Assembly (NCBI RefSeq): GCF_003597125.1
Contig: NZ_QYYA01000003.1
Coordinates: 436,603 to 500,602 of the forward strand
Origin: Alcanivorax profundi
GTDB taxonomy: Bacteria > Pseudomonadota > Gammaproteobacteria > Pseudomonadales > Alcanivoracaceae
Direction: 5' to 3'
Length of the DNA stretch: 64,000 bases
How positions within the stretch are numbered: position 1 is the stretch's first letter; each line of letters opens with the position of its first letter. The position numbers were made by a program, and so were the translations under genes. Of this stretch, positions 1 through 9,065 are shown piece by piece. The notes under the pieces are model-generated. The model worked only from the letters and a program-made list of their open reading frames with translations, had not been told where the DNA came from and did no database searches.

Positions 1-1
1 C

Positions 2-322
2 TTTGTAGGCGATAGTTCGATAATTACCGCAAAAGAATCTATTGTAATAGGAAAGAAATCATTAATCGCTGAAAGAGTCACTATTAGGGATCAAGATCAC
101 AATATTTACGGTCGCGAGGGCGTGCCAATTAGTGACTCTGGATTTAATGTCGAGCCGATTCTAATAGAAAATGATGTGTGGTTGTGCGCTGGCTCAGTCA
201 TTACGAAAGGGGTTTCGGTTGGCGAAGGTGCGGTCGTTGGGGCGAATTCTGTCGCCACAAAAAATGTTGAGCCTCGAACGATCGTAGGTGGGATCCCTGC
301 AAAGAGAATTCGGGAAAGGTGA
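2..322 (+). CDS. Acyltransferase, left-handed beta-helix (hexapeptide) family, 5'-truncated by window
   Basis: The open frame runs in from the left edge, so only the C-terminal 106 residues are visible. They show the hexapeptide periodicity of left-handed beta-helix acyltransferases: short hydrophobic turns, then ILIENDVWL, GVSVGEGAVVGANSV and the closing GGIPAKRI typical of O-acetyltransferases of the maltose/serine acetyltransferase type. An internal GTG at 122 is not the start, because homologous sequence continues upstream of it. It probably acetylates a sugar or lipid-linked glycan in the cytoplasm. A glycosyltransferase follows 7 bases after the stop, so this looks like one operon. The family is clear; the acceptor is unknown. 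Confidence 0.85.
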   Translation, partial: FVGDSSIITAKESIVIGKKSLIAERVTIRDQDHNIYGREGVPISDSGFNVEPILIENDVWLCAGSVITKGVSVGEGAVVGANSVATKNVEPRTIVGGIPAKRIRER

Positions 323-329
323 TTTAGGC

Positions 330-1445
330 ATGGCGTCCGAGAATAACCTGAGGCGGAAAATAGCGATACTTTTGCCGGATCTAAGACCGGGCGGAGCAGA
401 GAAGCTGCATGTGGATCTAGCAACGCAGTGGGAAAAATGCGGGATACAAACAATATTTGTTCTGCGTAAGAGGGACGGTGCGCTCTTGGATGCAATCCCT
501 GAATCTGGCTCGGTAGTTGAGCTAAAAGCAAATAGAGTCAGGAATGTGCTTTCGCCGCTCATCAAATATCTTAAACAGAGCCCTCCAGATGTCTTGCTGG
601 TTGCGATGTGGCCGCTAACAGTGATTGCCCCTATTGCTGCAAAGCTTGCAGGTTTCAAGGGACGAGTGGTAGTGAGTGAGCATTCACCGCTATCTATTGC
701 CTATGCCCGTAAGGGAAAATTGCATAATACCCTGATGGGATTGACCATGAGGCTGGCGTACCCATTGGCGTCAGCCCGAGTTGGGGTGTCATGTGGCGTT
801 GCAGAAGATATGGCAACCTTGTCGGGTATGGATCTTCCCCGTATTTCCGTTATCCATAACCCGGCAGCACTGGGTAACGGCGAACGGGAGCTGCCAAACC
901 CGTTTGCTGCGGATGACGTTGGTAGCCCAATTATACTTTCTGTCGGAACGCTAAAGCCTGTAAAGCGTCACGATCTTCTTATCCGCGCATTTTCACTGCT
1001 TCCCAAAAAATTGGGTGCACGGTTATACATACTCGGGGATGGGCTTGAAGCTAACTCTCTCAAGCGGCTTGTGAGTTCTCTTGGTCTTGAGGATGTTGTC
1101 AGATTTTCGGGCTTTGTAAGAGATACGGCCCCCTGGTATGCACATGCCAGCCTCTTTGTCCTTGCATCGGATTATGAGGGGTTTGGTAATGTGATTGTTG
1201 AAGCGATGGAGTATGGCGTCAGCGTAGTCAGTACGGATTGTCCGGTTGGCCCCCGAGAAATCCTCGGCAACGGAAAATATGGAAAGCTTGTGGCCCCAAA
1301 TAATGCGGAAGCGCTTGCCTCCGCAATGCTTGCAAGCTTGGAGAAACCCACCGATCCATCTTTGCTCAAGCATAGAGCCCTCGACTTTTCCATTGAATTC
1401 ATTGCTCAAAAATACGTGGAAACCTGCTTGGGCAATACGAATTGA
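330..1445 (+). CDS. Glycosyltransferase family 4 (GT-B fold)
   Basis: A 371-residue protein with the two Rossmann-like domains of GT4 enzymes. The N-terminal part begins KIAILLPDLRPGGAEKLHVDL, with the GGAE motif. The C-terminal donor domain has SVGTLKPVKRHDLLIRAF, ILGDG and the E-x7-E region EGFGNVIVE. An upstream GTG at 288 is possible, but ATG 330 has aaaggtga just upstream and gives the usual N-terminus. It should transfer an activated sugar to a lipid-linked intermediate at the inner face of the membrane. Donor and acceptor cannot be read from sequence. Confidence 0.9.
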   Translation: MASENNLRRKIAILLPDLRPGGAEKLHVDLATQWEKCGIQTIFVLRKRDGALLDAIPESGSVVELKANRVRNVLSPLIKYLKQSPPDVLLVAMWPLTVIAPIAAKLAGFKGRVVVSEHSPLSIAYARKGKLHNTLMGLTMRLAYPLASARVGVSCGVAEDMATLSGMDLPRISVIHNPAALGNGERELPNPFAADDVGSPIILSVGTLKPVKRHDLLIRAFSLLPKKLGARLYILGDGLEANSLKRLVSSLGLEDVVRFSGFVRDTAPWYAHASLFVLASDYEGFGNVIVEAMEYGVSVVSTDCPVGPREILGNGKYGKLVAPNNAEALASAMLASLEKPTDPSLLKHRALDFSIEFIAQKYVETCLGNTN

Positions 1446-1467
1446 ATTTAGCGATAATGATGATCTC

Positions 1468-2697
1468 ATGAATGTTATCTTTATTACCTATAATGGTTTG
1501 ACGTCTCATATTGGTAGAGCCCAGGTCTTCCCCTATCTTTCAGCATTGTCACGGTGTGGACACACGATCCACATTATTAGTTGTGAACCACATGATATAC
1601 CTGAGCACGAAATGAGTGATGCTCGGGAGGCTGTTGCGCAGGCGGGTTTGCATTGGCACCCCCTGCACTATTCATCACTTCCTGGCCCCTTGTCGAAAAT
1701 AATGGACAGTATTTCATTGTCGAATGCTGTAAGAGAGCTGGCTAAAAGTGTAAGTGATATCGATATCGTTCACTGTAGAAGTTATGTGCCTGCCGATGCT
1801 GCATTGTTTTTGAAGCACAAATATGGAGCTAAGTTTATTTTCGATATGAGAGGGTTGTGGCCTGATCAGCGCGCAGAAGGAAATCGTTGGCCGCAGACCT
1901 CACTTCTGTATCGTTTGCTTTATCGGTGGTGGAAAAGAAAAGAGGGAAATTATATTCGCCAGTCTGATGCCATCATTAGTTTGACTGATGCCTGCAAGTC
2001 GGAAATTAAAACATGGGGATCCTACAATGGTTGTTCGATACCTGTGATCCCATGCTCCGTTGATATTGATGAATTTGATGTTGTTTGTGTAGAGCAGCGG
2101 ACTGAAACGCGCAGGGAATTGAATATTGCTCCGCAAACACCCGTGTTCACTTATTTAGGTTCTCTTGGATCTGTATATTTGCTGGACGATATGATCCGTT
2201 CTTTTGCACAGATCAAGAAAAGATTAACTAATGCTGTTTTTTTGCTTGTCGGGCACTCAGCGGATGATTTTATCGACCGAAGTCGTGAGCTTGGAATCAC
2301 CTTTGCAGCGGCCGATGTAATAAGTCGACGTGTGACACGATCAGAGGTCCCGGCATTACTTAATGCGGCTGATGTTGGTTTCTGTTTCATCAAGTCTTCG
2401 TACTCAAGTATCGGCGTTTCACCAACCAAACTTGGCGAGTATTTGGCCTGCGGGTTACCGGTGATCTGTAATTCAGGGGTTGGCGATGTTAAGGAAATCG
2501 TTGATGCAACACATTCGGGAGTCGTACTTGAGGGTGAGTTGGAAACCGCCACAATCGATCGTCTTGAGGAGATTGTCGGGCTGCTGACCTTGAATAGAAA
2601 TGAGATTCGGGCGAGGTCAATTCCAGGCCTGGATCTTGGTATAGCTGTCGAAAGTTACGACGCGCTGTATCGCTCATTTGCATTGGTGGCTAGATGA
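1468..2697 (+). CDS. Glycosyltransferase, GT4-like
   Basis: A 409-residue protein. The frame is open from 1246, but ATG 1468 gives the expected beta-strand start MNVIFITYNGLTSHIGRAQ; the upstream part overlaps the preceding GT in another frame. Features are the acceptor domain with DIVHCRSYVPA, then FTYLGSLGSVYLLDDMI and LGEYLACGLPVICN near the C-terminus, a GT-B donor-site pattern. It ends in a 4-base ATGA overlap with the HAD gene, indicating translational coupling. Role: one sugar-addition step in repeat-unit assembly. Linkage unknown. Confidence 0.85.
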   Translation: MNVIFITYNGLTSHIGRAQVFPYLSALSRCGHTIHIISCEPHDIPEHEMSDAREAVAQAGLHWHPLHYSSLPGPLSKIMDSISLSNAVRELAKSVSDIDIVHCRSYVPADAALFLKHKYGAKFIFDMRGLWPDQRAEGNRWPQTSLLYRLLYRWWKRKEGNYIRQSDAIISLTDACKSEIKTWGSYNGCSIPVIPCSVDIDEFDVVCVEQRTETRRELNIAPQTPVFTYLGSLGSVYLLDDMIRSFAQIKKRLTNAVFLLVGHSADDFIDRSRELGITFAAADVISRRVTRSEVPALLNAADVGFCFIKSSYSSIGVSPTKLGEYLACGLPVICNSGVGDVKEIVDATHSGVVLEGELETATIDRLEEIVGLLTLNRNEIRARSIPGLDLGIAVESYDALYRSFALVAR

Positions 2698-3365
2698 AAA
2701 GAATTGCGGTTTTTGACGTTTGTAACACGCTAATCAATGACAATACCACTGCAGCGTTTGTCCAGTTTGTCTCCAGGCGTTCCACAGGCGTATGGCGGCG
2801 CCTTGGTGTATGGTTGATCCGAAGCAAACGTTCGCCAGTAAGAGTCCTTCTTGCGGTGCTCTATAGACTGGGGGTGGGTGATATCCCCAAAACGTGTCTT
2901 GTTTATATGTTAAGGGGCTACAGTAGAGAGCAGCTACAGGAATACGCCAAAGCCTATGTGCAGTCTGCAAGTGAAAATGCAGCAATCAAGCAGATCTGGT
3001 CTTTTGTAGACGATGAGAGGGCGAATGGCTCAGAGATTCTTCTCGTTTCAGCAAGTCTATGTATTGTGGTCGACGCTCTTGCCAACCTGATTGGCGCCCA
3101 AGGGATTGGCTCCAGACTTGAATTCTGTAATGGCTACTGCACAGGTAGACTATTAGAAGATATATCCGGTAGAAAAGTTGAACTCGTTAAGGGTTTCCTC
3201 GGCGATAGGGTTGAGGGTTATATGATTGTGGCTTTTTCTGACAATGTCTCTGATCTTCCATTGCTTGAATATGCCGATAAAGGGTACGCAATCTGTACCT
3301 CGAAGAGCAATGGTTTAAGGGGATGCAATCTTCCTGAAGGAGTGGAATATGTTTCCGCAGAATAG
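2694..3365 (+). CDS. HAD-superfamily (subfamily IB-like) protein, variant motif I
   Basis: A 223-residue HAD-fold protein. Motif I is FDVCNTL: the nucleophilic Asp is kept but the usual second Asp (DxD) is Cys. Motif II is LLVSAS, and the acidic motif is FSDNVSDLPLLE. A helical cap lies between motifs I and II, as in SerB-like HAD-IB phosphatases. The start overlaps the upstream GT by 4 bases and its end overlaps the next membrane-protein gene by 17 bases, so the two products are probably made together. A phosphatase acting on a sugar phosphate or polyprenyl-linked sugar phosphate is plausible. The motif I change makes activity uncertain. Confidence 0.75.
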   Translation: MKRIAVFDVCNTLINDNTTAAFVQFVSRRSTGVWRRLGVWLIRSKRSPVRVLLAVLYRLGVGDIPKTCLVYMLRGYSREQLQEYAKAYVQSASENAAIKQIWSFVDDERANGSEILLVSASLCIVVDALANLIGAQGIGSRLEFCNGYCTGRLLEDISGRKVELVKGFLGDRVEGYMIVAFSDNVSDLPLLEYADKGYAICTSKSNGLRGCNLPEGVEYVSAE

Positions 3366-4125
3366 GGTGCTACTACAAGTGCCTTTTTATTATCTGGCCA
3401 TGACCCGGATGAACTCCTTAAAAGGGCTGGTTTCGAATGCATCATCTGCTTGGTTGCCTGGGGTGCTGGTGGTCACTTTTTTGAGTGACTATTCTTTTTT
3501 GGAGGCAGCTCTTCATTATGTTTTTACGTATCTGGCATTTGTTTCAATTTATGAGGTCGGATATCTGGTCAATGATACACTCGGCACCAAGCATGATGAA
3601 ACGCCTCGGCATCGTTTGAAATTGAAGCTCGCTTCTTTCGAGATTTTAATCTTCGTGCTTATACGTGTGGCAGCGCTGGTTGTCATTGCACATTTATATG
3701 GTCTATTTTCAAATCCAGCTTGGTCTGTTTCTGCATTGGCGCTCGTAGTGGTTATTGTTATGCACAACACCATTGCGTCCTCAGCGTTGAAGGCAGCCAG
3801 CTTTTTTCAAATGTCCATGCTTCGTTTTTCTCTGCCGATTATTCCTCATGTTGGCAATGATGCTGTTCCTGCCGTGTTGTTGCTGGCGATATTCCACTTT
3901 GTGTACCCGCGTTTTATTACTTACCTCGATTCCAAGGAAAGGCTAAAAATTCCTGAGCGTAAAACGTCGCGTTATGGTGCCCAGGTTCAGCTTTTGTTGT
4001 TGCCCACCTTTTTCCTCTTGTCAGTATTGATGAATCATGCTCTCCCTTTGGTGATTTGGCTGTACTACCTGCTTTTTCAATTTCTTCGTTTTCTAATTGA
4101 AAGAAGACGAGGGTTGTCCACATGA
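3349..4125 (+). CDS. Polytopic membrane protein, possibly UbiA-like
   Basis: A 258-residue protein with roughly seven or eight hydrophobic segments. A polar loop after the second reads VNDTLGTKHDETPRHR, distantly recalling the NDxxDxxxD loop of UbiA-type prenyltransferases. A second charged loop (YLDSKERLKIPERK) sits near residue 195. The pairing with a HAD-IB gene also recalls decaprenylphosphoryl-ribose synthesis, where a UbiA protein attaches a phosphosugar to polyprenyl phosphate and a phosphatase follows. The similarity is weak and the metal-binding Asp pattern is incomplete, so this is inference. ATG 3397 is an alternative start that avoids most of the overlap. Confidence 0.5.
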   Translation: MFPQNRVLLQVPFYYLAMTRMNSLKGLVSNASSAWLPGVLVVTFLSDYSFLEAALHYVFTYLAFVSIYEVGYLVNDTLGTKHDETPRHRLKLKLASFEILIFVLIRVAALVVIAHLYGLFSNPAWSVSALALVVVIVMHNTIASSALKAASFFQMSMLRFSLPIIPHVGNDAVPAVLLLAIFHFVYPRFITYLDSKERLKIPERKTSRYGAQVQLLLLPTFFLLSVLMNHALPLVIWLYYLLFQFLRFLIERRRGLST

Positions 4126-4844
4126 TGACTCCTTTGGATAAAGTTCAAGTTGCCATTAAAGATATGGAGTTCCATATCAATTTTTATCGGGTGTTGTCGG
4201 GGGTGCCGTTTTTGTCGCGTCGCATGAACCCCTATTCCCCCTGTTTTGAAGAGCGCAAAGCAGTATTTATTCATATCCCTAAAGCGGCAGGCTCTAGCAT
4301 TGCCTCGGCACTATTTGGTGGTAACGTCGGCCATAAGCCATACAGCCGGTTTCATGCCTATGCTCCCAAAGAACTACAGGAATACTTTACATTCAGCTTT
4401 GTACGTAACCCATGGGACAGACTTTATTCTGCATATCGGTATTTTGCGGCTGTCGTTGGTCAATGCCAGCACCGCGACCATCGCTGGGCCAGTGAAATGC
4501 TTGCAGGCAAACCTGACTTTCAGTCATTCGTTTCCTCGCTTGGCAACCCTGCTTACAGAAGAAGGGTGCTTCGCTATGACCATTTTCGGGATCAGTCTGG
4601 TTGGGTGATGCTGGGTAAGAATGTTGGCGTTGACTACCTGGGAAGATTTGAAACTATACAAACGGATTTTGACAGCATTTGTGATCAGCTTGGAATCGAT
4701 CAGGTTGAGCTTCCGAGATTAAGAGAGTCACACAAGGGGGGGCACTATACTGAAGTGTTTACTCCCGAAATGGCCCTGATAGTGGGCGATGTATATCAGA
4801 AAGATATTATTAACTTCGGTTATCAATTCGGCTCCGGTTCGTGA
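4122..4844 (+). CDS. Sulfotransferase, Sulfotransfer_2-like family
   Basis: A 240-residue protein with both PAPS-binding signatures. The 5'-phosphosulfate loop is IHIPKAAGSS at about residues 50-59, and the 3'-phosphate site is FVRNPWDRLYSAY at about 93-105. This pattern is typical of carbohydrate sulfotransferases of the HNK-1/chondroitin type found in bacterial glycan loci. The predicted reaction is sulfate transfer from PAPS to a hydroxyl of a glycan precursor in the cytoplasm. It is coupled to the upstream membrane-protein gene (ATGA overlap). With the two other sulfotransferase genes, cysC and the SLC13 permease of this window it suggests polymer sulfation. Confidence 0.9.
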   Translation: MMTPLDKVQVAIKDMEFHINFYRVLSGVPFLSRRMNPYSPCFEERKAVFIHIPKAAGSSIASALFGGNVGHKPYSRFHAYAPKELQEYFTFSFVRNPWDRLYSAYRYFAAVVGQCQHRDHRWASEMLAGKPDFQSFVSSLGNPAYRRRVLRYDHFRDQSGWVMLGKNVGVDYLGRFETIQTDFDSICDQLGIDQVELPRLRESHKGGHYTEVFTPEMALIVGDVYQKDIINFGYQFGSGS

Positions 4845-4872
4845 CAATGATAATTATGCGGATTTTTATTTG

Positions 4873-5928
4873 ATGTTTGTTTATCTCTCCATTTTTTTCA
4901 TTGTTGGGTTTTTCTCTATTTTGCTTCCTAATAGGGGAGTGAGCTGGTTGCTCCTCATTCTCTTTGCCGCTTTTTTGCTCCTTTTTGCCGGTACAAGATA
5001 CTATGTCGGTTGTGACTATGTTGGTTACTTGCTCAGGTTTGAGCGAGCCCCTCTTGATTTTTCGTTGAGCAATTTGGTTGGCAGGGAAGAGCCAGGGTTT
5101 AACGGAATTCTGGGATTCCTTAAATTCTCGGGATACAGCTATTCCTCTTTGCTGCTGATATGCTCCGCAATATATGTACTTTGCCTTTGCCGGTTTGCAT
5201 CGCTTTTCCGCTCTCCTGCGGTCTTTCTCGTTCTTGCATTCCCTGTGTTAATGGTGCAGCTCGGAATGTCTGGTATTCGTCAGGCTTTGGCTCTTGGGTT
5301 TCTTGTAGTTTCGCTAACCAGCTTTGTTAACAGTAGCCGCGTATGGACCGCGATCTGGATACTCGTTGCAGCACAGTTTCATACCTCGGCGGTTGTTTTC
5401 CTCCCGATGTCGCTGATGGCTGGAAGGCATTTATCAACACGCCGTCTCATCGCTGCAATGGTAATTCTCGGTCCTGCTGTTCTCTTTCTTTTGCAAGAGC
5501 GCCTTGATGTCTATAGCGATAGGTATATTGAACAGATTCACGGAGAGAATTCAGCTTCCGGGGCATGGCTGCGTTATGCGCTTGTGTCGCTGCCTTTTCT
5601 GTTCTTTGTTTTTTGGCATCGTGAAATCAAAGTGTTGGTTCCAAAGCTGTATGAGCTTTTAAGGTTGTTCATGATGATTACTTTTTTGATGCTCCCTGTG
5701 GGACTCATTTCATCGGTGGCACTGCATCGTCTGGTTTTCTACGTTATGCCGGTGAGTATTCTGGCCCTTTGTTACGTTTCGCAGGTGGCAGCAATGAAAT
5801 TCAGGGTGAGGCCAATCGCACATTTGGTCCCTTTAGGTGTGTACGGATCCTATATTGTTGTCTGGTTTGCCTTTTCTTCTAAAGCCTCATCTTGTTATGT
5901 ACCTTACCAAACCTGGTTGTTGCAATAA
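4873..5928 (+). CDS. EpsG/Wzy-type polysaccharide polymerase
   Basis: A 351-residue integral membrane protein with about ten hydrophobic segments. The early loop TRYYVGCDYVGYLLRF is characteristic of the EpsG family, as is the mid-protein GMSGIRQALALGF. EpsG/Wzy proteins join repeat units on the periplasmic side. The frame is open from 4789, inside the sulfotransferase gene. I chose ATG 4873 because the hydrophobic first helix begins there; TTG 4870 is adjacent. The stop overlaps the next start by one base (taATG). It probably partners with the Wzx-type flippase at 28,048. Confidence 0.8.
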   Translation: MFVYLSIFFIVGFFSILLPNRGVSWLLLILFAAFLLLFAGTRYYVGCDYVGYLLRFERAPLDFSLSNLVGREEPGFNGILGFLKFSGYSYSSLLLICSAIYVLCLCRFASLFRSPAVFLVLAFPVLMVQLGMSGIRQALALGFLVVSLTSFVNSSRVWTAIWILVAAQFHTSAVVFLPMSLMAGRHLSTRRLIAAMVILGPAVLFLLQERLDVYSDRYIEQIHGENSASGAWLRYALVSLPFLFFVFWHREIKVLVPKLYELLRLFMMITFLMLPVGLISSVALHRLVFYVMPVSILALCYVSQVAAMKFRVRPIAHLVPLGVYGSYIVVWFAFSSKASSCYVPYQTWLLQ

Positions 5929-7106
5929 TGTCTGATTATATCGAAGTCGTTGTTCTTGGCTCCTCGCCGACTGGTCTCTATGCCCTTCGTGAATCATCCC
6001 GATCTGGCTACCGGGTCGCACTGGTAGATATATCGCGTGGTTGTGCGTTTCAATCAAGGTTTGTGTGTTCTGAAGACCGGTTTTCGGGTTCATTGGATCA
6101 AATAAAAGACTGGTTGCTGAAAATAGCGGCTCGGCAGGAAATAAAGCCCGTAATAATTCCAACCAGCGATATCTTTATTGAGTTTGTCGTGGAAAATGCG
6201 AAGCTTTTGGAAAAGGCGTTTCATATTTCTGACTCTTACTCCCGTATTGCCGGACACCTTCTGGATAAGAAACTCTTTCATGACTTGTGTGTGGAGCATT
6301 CCATTGCAACGCCCGGGGTCTGGAGCGTTGGGGCTCCCTCTGATCTCATCGGGTTGATCGATGTTATTCCTTTTCCTTGCTTGCTCAAGCCCACAATGAT
6401 CCATAAGGCAAGAGAATTCTTGAAGGGTGAAAAGGTCATTATCGTTCAGAGTCGTGAGGAGTTTGAGGAGATTGTGAGTGGAATGCCAACTGAGCTCGGC
6501 GGCTGGCTTGTGCAAGAAATTATTCCAGGTCCTGAGTCTGAGATAACTCTTTTCGGTGCCTACTTTGACAAAGAGCATAAAGCCCATCACTCTTTTTCAG
6601 CACGAAAATTACGTCAGTACCCTCCAGGTTTCGGGTCGGCGAGCCTGGTGTCCAGTGTCCGTTGTGCTGAAACAGAGCGATTAAGCGAGTTATTTCTTCA
6701 CAATATTGGTTTTCATGGAGTTTGCGGAGTTGAGTTTAAACGTGATCCCAGGGATGGGAAGCTGAAAATTATTGAGGTGAATCCGCGGCCAACGCTTTGG
6801 TTTCAGGTTACACATGATTCTGGAAAAAGGATTGTCTCTTCGTGTATCGATGATATGAGTGGTCGACCGATGCATGACGACAGAAATCAGGATGAGAATG
6901 TATGTTGGAAATATTTTCTTAAAGACACTTACTCTTCCTTTTTTTACTACCGTCCGCCTTCCGGTTTTCTGCTGCCAAAGCCTGTCATTGATCTTCCTGC
7001 AAAGCGGTTGAAGTCTTCTTTCCCTGTTTTCAGCTTTCATGATCCCAGGCCCGCATTTGTTGAACCTTTGGGATACCTTAGAAAACTGTGGGGGCGATTG
7101 AAGTGA
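5928..7106 (+). CDS. ATP-grasp family carboxylate-amine/thiol ligase-like protein
   Basis: A 392-residue protein. An N-terminal Rossmann-like pre-ATP-grasp domain (VVVLGSSPTGLYALRESSRS) leads into an ATP-grasp core with PFPCLLKPTM, GGWLVQEIIPGPESEIT and GVCGVEFKRDPRDGKLKIIEVNPRP. The last contains the metal-binding E and N of the family. Such enzymes activate a carboxylate with ATP and join it to an amine or similar nucleophile. In a locus making uronic acids it could amidate a sugar carboxylate or join an amino acid, but this is inference. ATG 5928 was preferred over 5892 because of domain fit and operon spacing. Confidence 0.8.
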   Translation: MSDYIEVVVLGSSPTGLYALRESSRSGYRVALVDISRGCAFQSRFVCSEDRFSGSLDQIKDWLLKIAARQEIKPVIIPTSDIFIEFVVENAKLLEKAFHISDSYSRIAGHLLDKKLFHDLCVEHSIATPGVWSVGAPSDLIGLIDVIPFPCLLKPTMIHKAREFLKGEKVIIVQSREEFEEIVSGMPTELGGWLVQEIIPGPESEITLFGAYFDKEHKAHHSFSARKLRQYPPGFGSASLVSSVRCAETERLSELFLHNIGFHGVCGVEFKRDPRDGKLKIIEVNPRPTLWFQVTHDSGKRIVSSCIDDMSGRPMHDDRNQDENVCWKYFLKDTYSSFFYYRPPSGFLLPKPVIDLPAKRLKSSFPVFSFHDPRPAFVEPLGYLRKLWGRLK

Positions 7107-7945
7107 AAACACTGATCGTGAATGCGGATGATTTCGGGCTGAATGATGCCGCCACTGAGGGAATCGCCGAGGCTTTCCTTGGTGGTAGCGTTACCAGTAC
7201 GACCATGATGGTGAATGCACCCGCTGTTTCTAAGGCGGCCGACTTTGCTATTCGCCATCCTGCCTTGGGAGTTGGTCTGCATTTTAATCTTACGTGGGGT
7301 AGACCATTAAGCCCAGCTCAATCCGTCCCGGCTTTGATAGCTCCCGACGGCTGCTTCTTGTCGCGCGGGCAGCTGGCAAAGCGCTTGCTGCTTGGCCGTA
7401 TTCCCCCGCATCAGATACGTCGTGAGCTCGATGCCCAGATTCGTGCGTTTGTTTCGCTGGGACTTGACCCTACCCACATTGACAGTCATCAACATGTCCA
7501 TGCATTTAAAAGCATCTTTTCCGCTGTTGCGGCTAGATGTAAAGAAATGGACATCCCGATTAGGGTCCCATGGGTTTCCGATACCCTGACTGGAGGGGTG
7601 GGCCGGTCGGTTCGAAGATATGTACTAAAAATGTTGTTACAACGCTCGGTAGCACCATGGCGAGGCAAAGTTGCCTGGAATTCCGGTATAGGAAGTGTCT
7701 TTGATATCCACTATGGCGGTGAGGCCCTTACCGATGACCATTACCGCCAGATTTTGGCCCCGGTTCAGTGCCGTAATTTTGAATTGATGGTTCACCCTGT
7801 TACGAGCGCACAAGCGATGAATGGATTCACCACTATCGGTGATGTCTCCGAAGCAGAGTGGCGATATCTGCGTCGTAACAATCTGAAAATACTGGCTAAT
7901 GAGCTAGGTTTCACGCTCGGGTCGTATCGAGATATCTCATTATGA
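7103..7945 (+). CDS. YdjC/ChbG (HpnK-like) carbohydrate deacetylase
   Basis: A 280-residue protein starting at GTG 7103, overlapping the previous stop by 4 bases. The start VKTLIVNADDFGLND contains the metal-binding DD of the YdjC family. GVGLHFNLTWGRPL and THIDSHQHVHAF supply the expected His residues of the metal site. Known members remove acetyl groups from chito-oligosaccharides or from lipid-linked amino sugars (HpnK). Here it probably de-N-acetylates a HexNAc residue during repeat-unit assembly. A free amine made this way could be the acceptor for the neighbouring ATP-grasp ligase; that link is a guess. Confidence 0.88.
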   Translation: MKTLIVNADDFGLNDAATEGIAEAFLGGSVTSTTMMVNAPAVSKAADFAIRHPALGVGLHFNLTWGRPLSPAQSVPALIAPDGCFLSRGQLAKRLLLGRIPPHQIRRELDAQIRAFVSLGLDPTHIDSHQHVHAFKSIFSAVAARCKEMDIPIRVPWVSDTLTGGVGRSVRRYVLKMLLQRSVAPWRGKVAWNSGIGSVFDIHYGGEALTDDHYRQILAPVQCRNFELMVHPVTSAQAMNGFTTIGDVSEAEWRYLRRNNLKILANELGFTLGSYRDISL

Positions 7946-9063
7946 CAATTGTGATGACATCAAACACGTCCTGGTACCTCTATAACTTTCGAAAACAAAC
8001 AATCCGGGCCATACAGGAAAGGGGTTTCTCTGTAGTGTGTCTGTCCCCATTGGATGATTTCAGTGTGCGTTTGGAATCAGAGTTGGGTGTTACACACATT
8101 GCGCTTCCGATGGAGGGAAAGAGTACCCGGATAGTGCAGGAGCTGAGGAGCTTGCTGTTTATTTTTCGCACCTTTCGCCGCTATCGGCCACTGTTTGTTT
8201 TCAACTTCACAATCAAGCTGAATCTATATGGCGGGTTGGCATGCACCCTGCTGCGGTTGCCCTTTGCCAATAATATTTCCGGCTTGGGTACTGCCTTCAT
8301 TCATGATTCCTGGCTATTCCGCCGGGTACGGCAGGTGTATGGATCGGTGAATCGCAGAGCTCGGCATTTGTTTTTTCAGAATGAGGAAGATCTGGCCGTG
8401 TTCCGGGATGCCGGTTTGTTGGGTAAGACCCCAATGACGTTGTTGCCTGGCTCTGGGGTGGATCTGGACCACTTTGCATTTCAGCCATTGCCAATAGGGA
8501 AAACCATCACCTTTGTGATGATTGCCCGCCTGTTGGGAGATAAGGGGGTACGCGAATATGCCGGAGCATGCCGTTTGCTCAAGGAGCAGGGGCTACCCGT
8601 ACGTTGTTTGTTGGTTGGGCCGCTGGGTGTCAGTAACCATAGTGCGATTACCGAAGAGGAAGTGTTGGCCTGGCAGGGCGAGGGTATTTTGGAGTACCGA
8701 GGCGCAACGGACGATGTGCGGCCTGTGATTGCAGAGTCCCATGTGCTGGTGTTGCCATCATATCGCGAAGGGATGCCGAGAACGGTACTTGAGGCCGCCG
8801 CCATGGGGAGACCGGCCATTGTGACAGATGTGCCGGGTTGTCGGCAGGCGATTGAGGCTGGGGTAACTGGATGGTTGTGCCATGTGCGTGATGAGCAGTC
8901 TCTGGCTAATGCCATGAAGGCGGTGCCCGGTATGGGGGAGGGGCAGCTTAAAGTAGTAGGAGAAGCCGCGCGGAAACGAATGGAATGCAGTTTTGATGAG
9001 AACATTGTTGTCAGTGCTTATATCCGCTGCCTTAGTAGAATGCATGGGAAGGATCTTCGGTAA
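7942..9063 (+). CDS. Glycosyltransferase family 4, PglA-like
   Basis: A 373-residue GT-B protein starting MTIVMTSNTSWYLYNFR. The region FNFTIKLNLYGGLACTLLRL followed by NNISGLGTAFIHDS is typical of bacterial GT4 enzymes acting on undecaprenyl-diphosphate sugars (PglA/WbpT-like). The donor domain contains ARLLGDKGVREY and the EGMPRTVLEAAAMGRPAIVTDVPG stretch with E-x7-E. The ATGA start overlaps the deacetylase stop. It probably adds the second or a later sugar to the lipid-linked unit. Sugar specificity is not readable. Confidence 0.9.
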   Translation: MTIVMTSNTSWYLYNFRKQTIRAIQERGFSVVCLSPLDDFSVRLESELGVTHIALPMEGKSTRIVQELRSLLFIFRTFRRYRPLFVFNFTIKLNLYGGLACTLLRLPFANNISGLGTAFIHDSWLFRRVRQVYGSVNRRARHLFFQNEEDLAVFRDAGLLGKTPMTLLPGSGVDLDHFAFQPLPIGKTITFVMIARLLGDKGVREYAGACRLLKEQGLPVRCLLVGPLGVSNHSAITEEEVLAWQGEGILEYRGATDDVRPVIAESHVLVLPSYREGMPRTVLEAAAMGRPAIVTDVPGCRQAIEAGVTGWLCHVRDEQSLANAMKAVPGMGEGQLKVVGEAARKRMECSFDENIVVSAYIRCLSRMHGKDLR

Positions 9064-9065
9064 TT

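Noticed and set aside
1023-1469. 148-codon antisense frame over the first glycosyltransferase
   Set aside because: Shadow of the GT4 coding sequence, which has clear family motifs on the plus strand.
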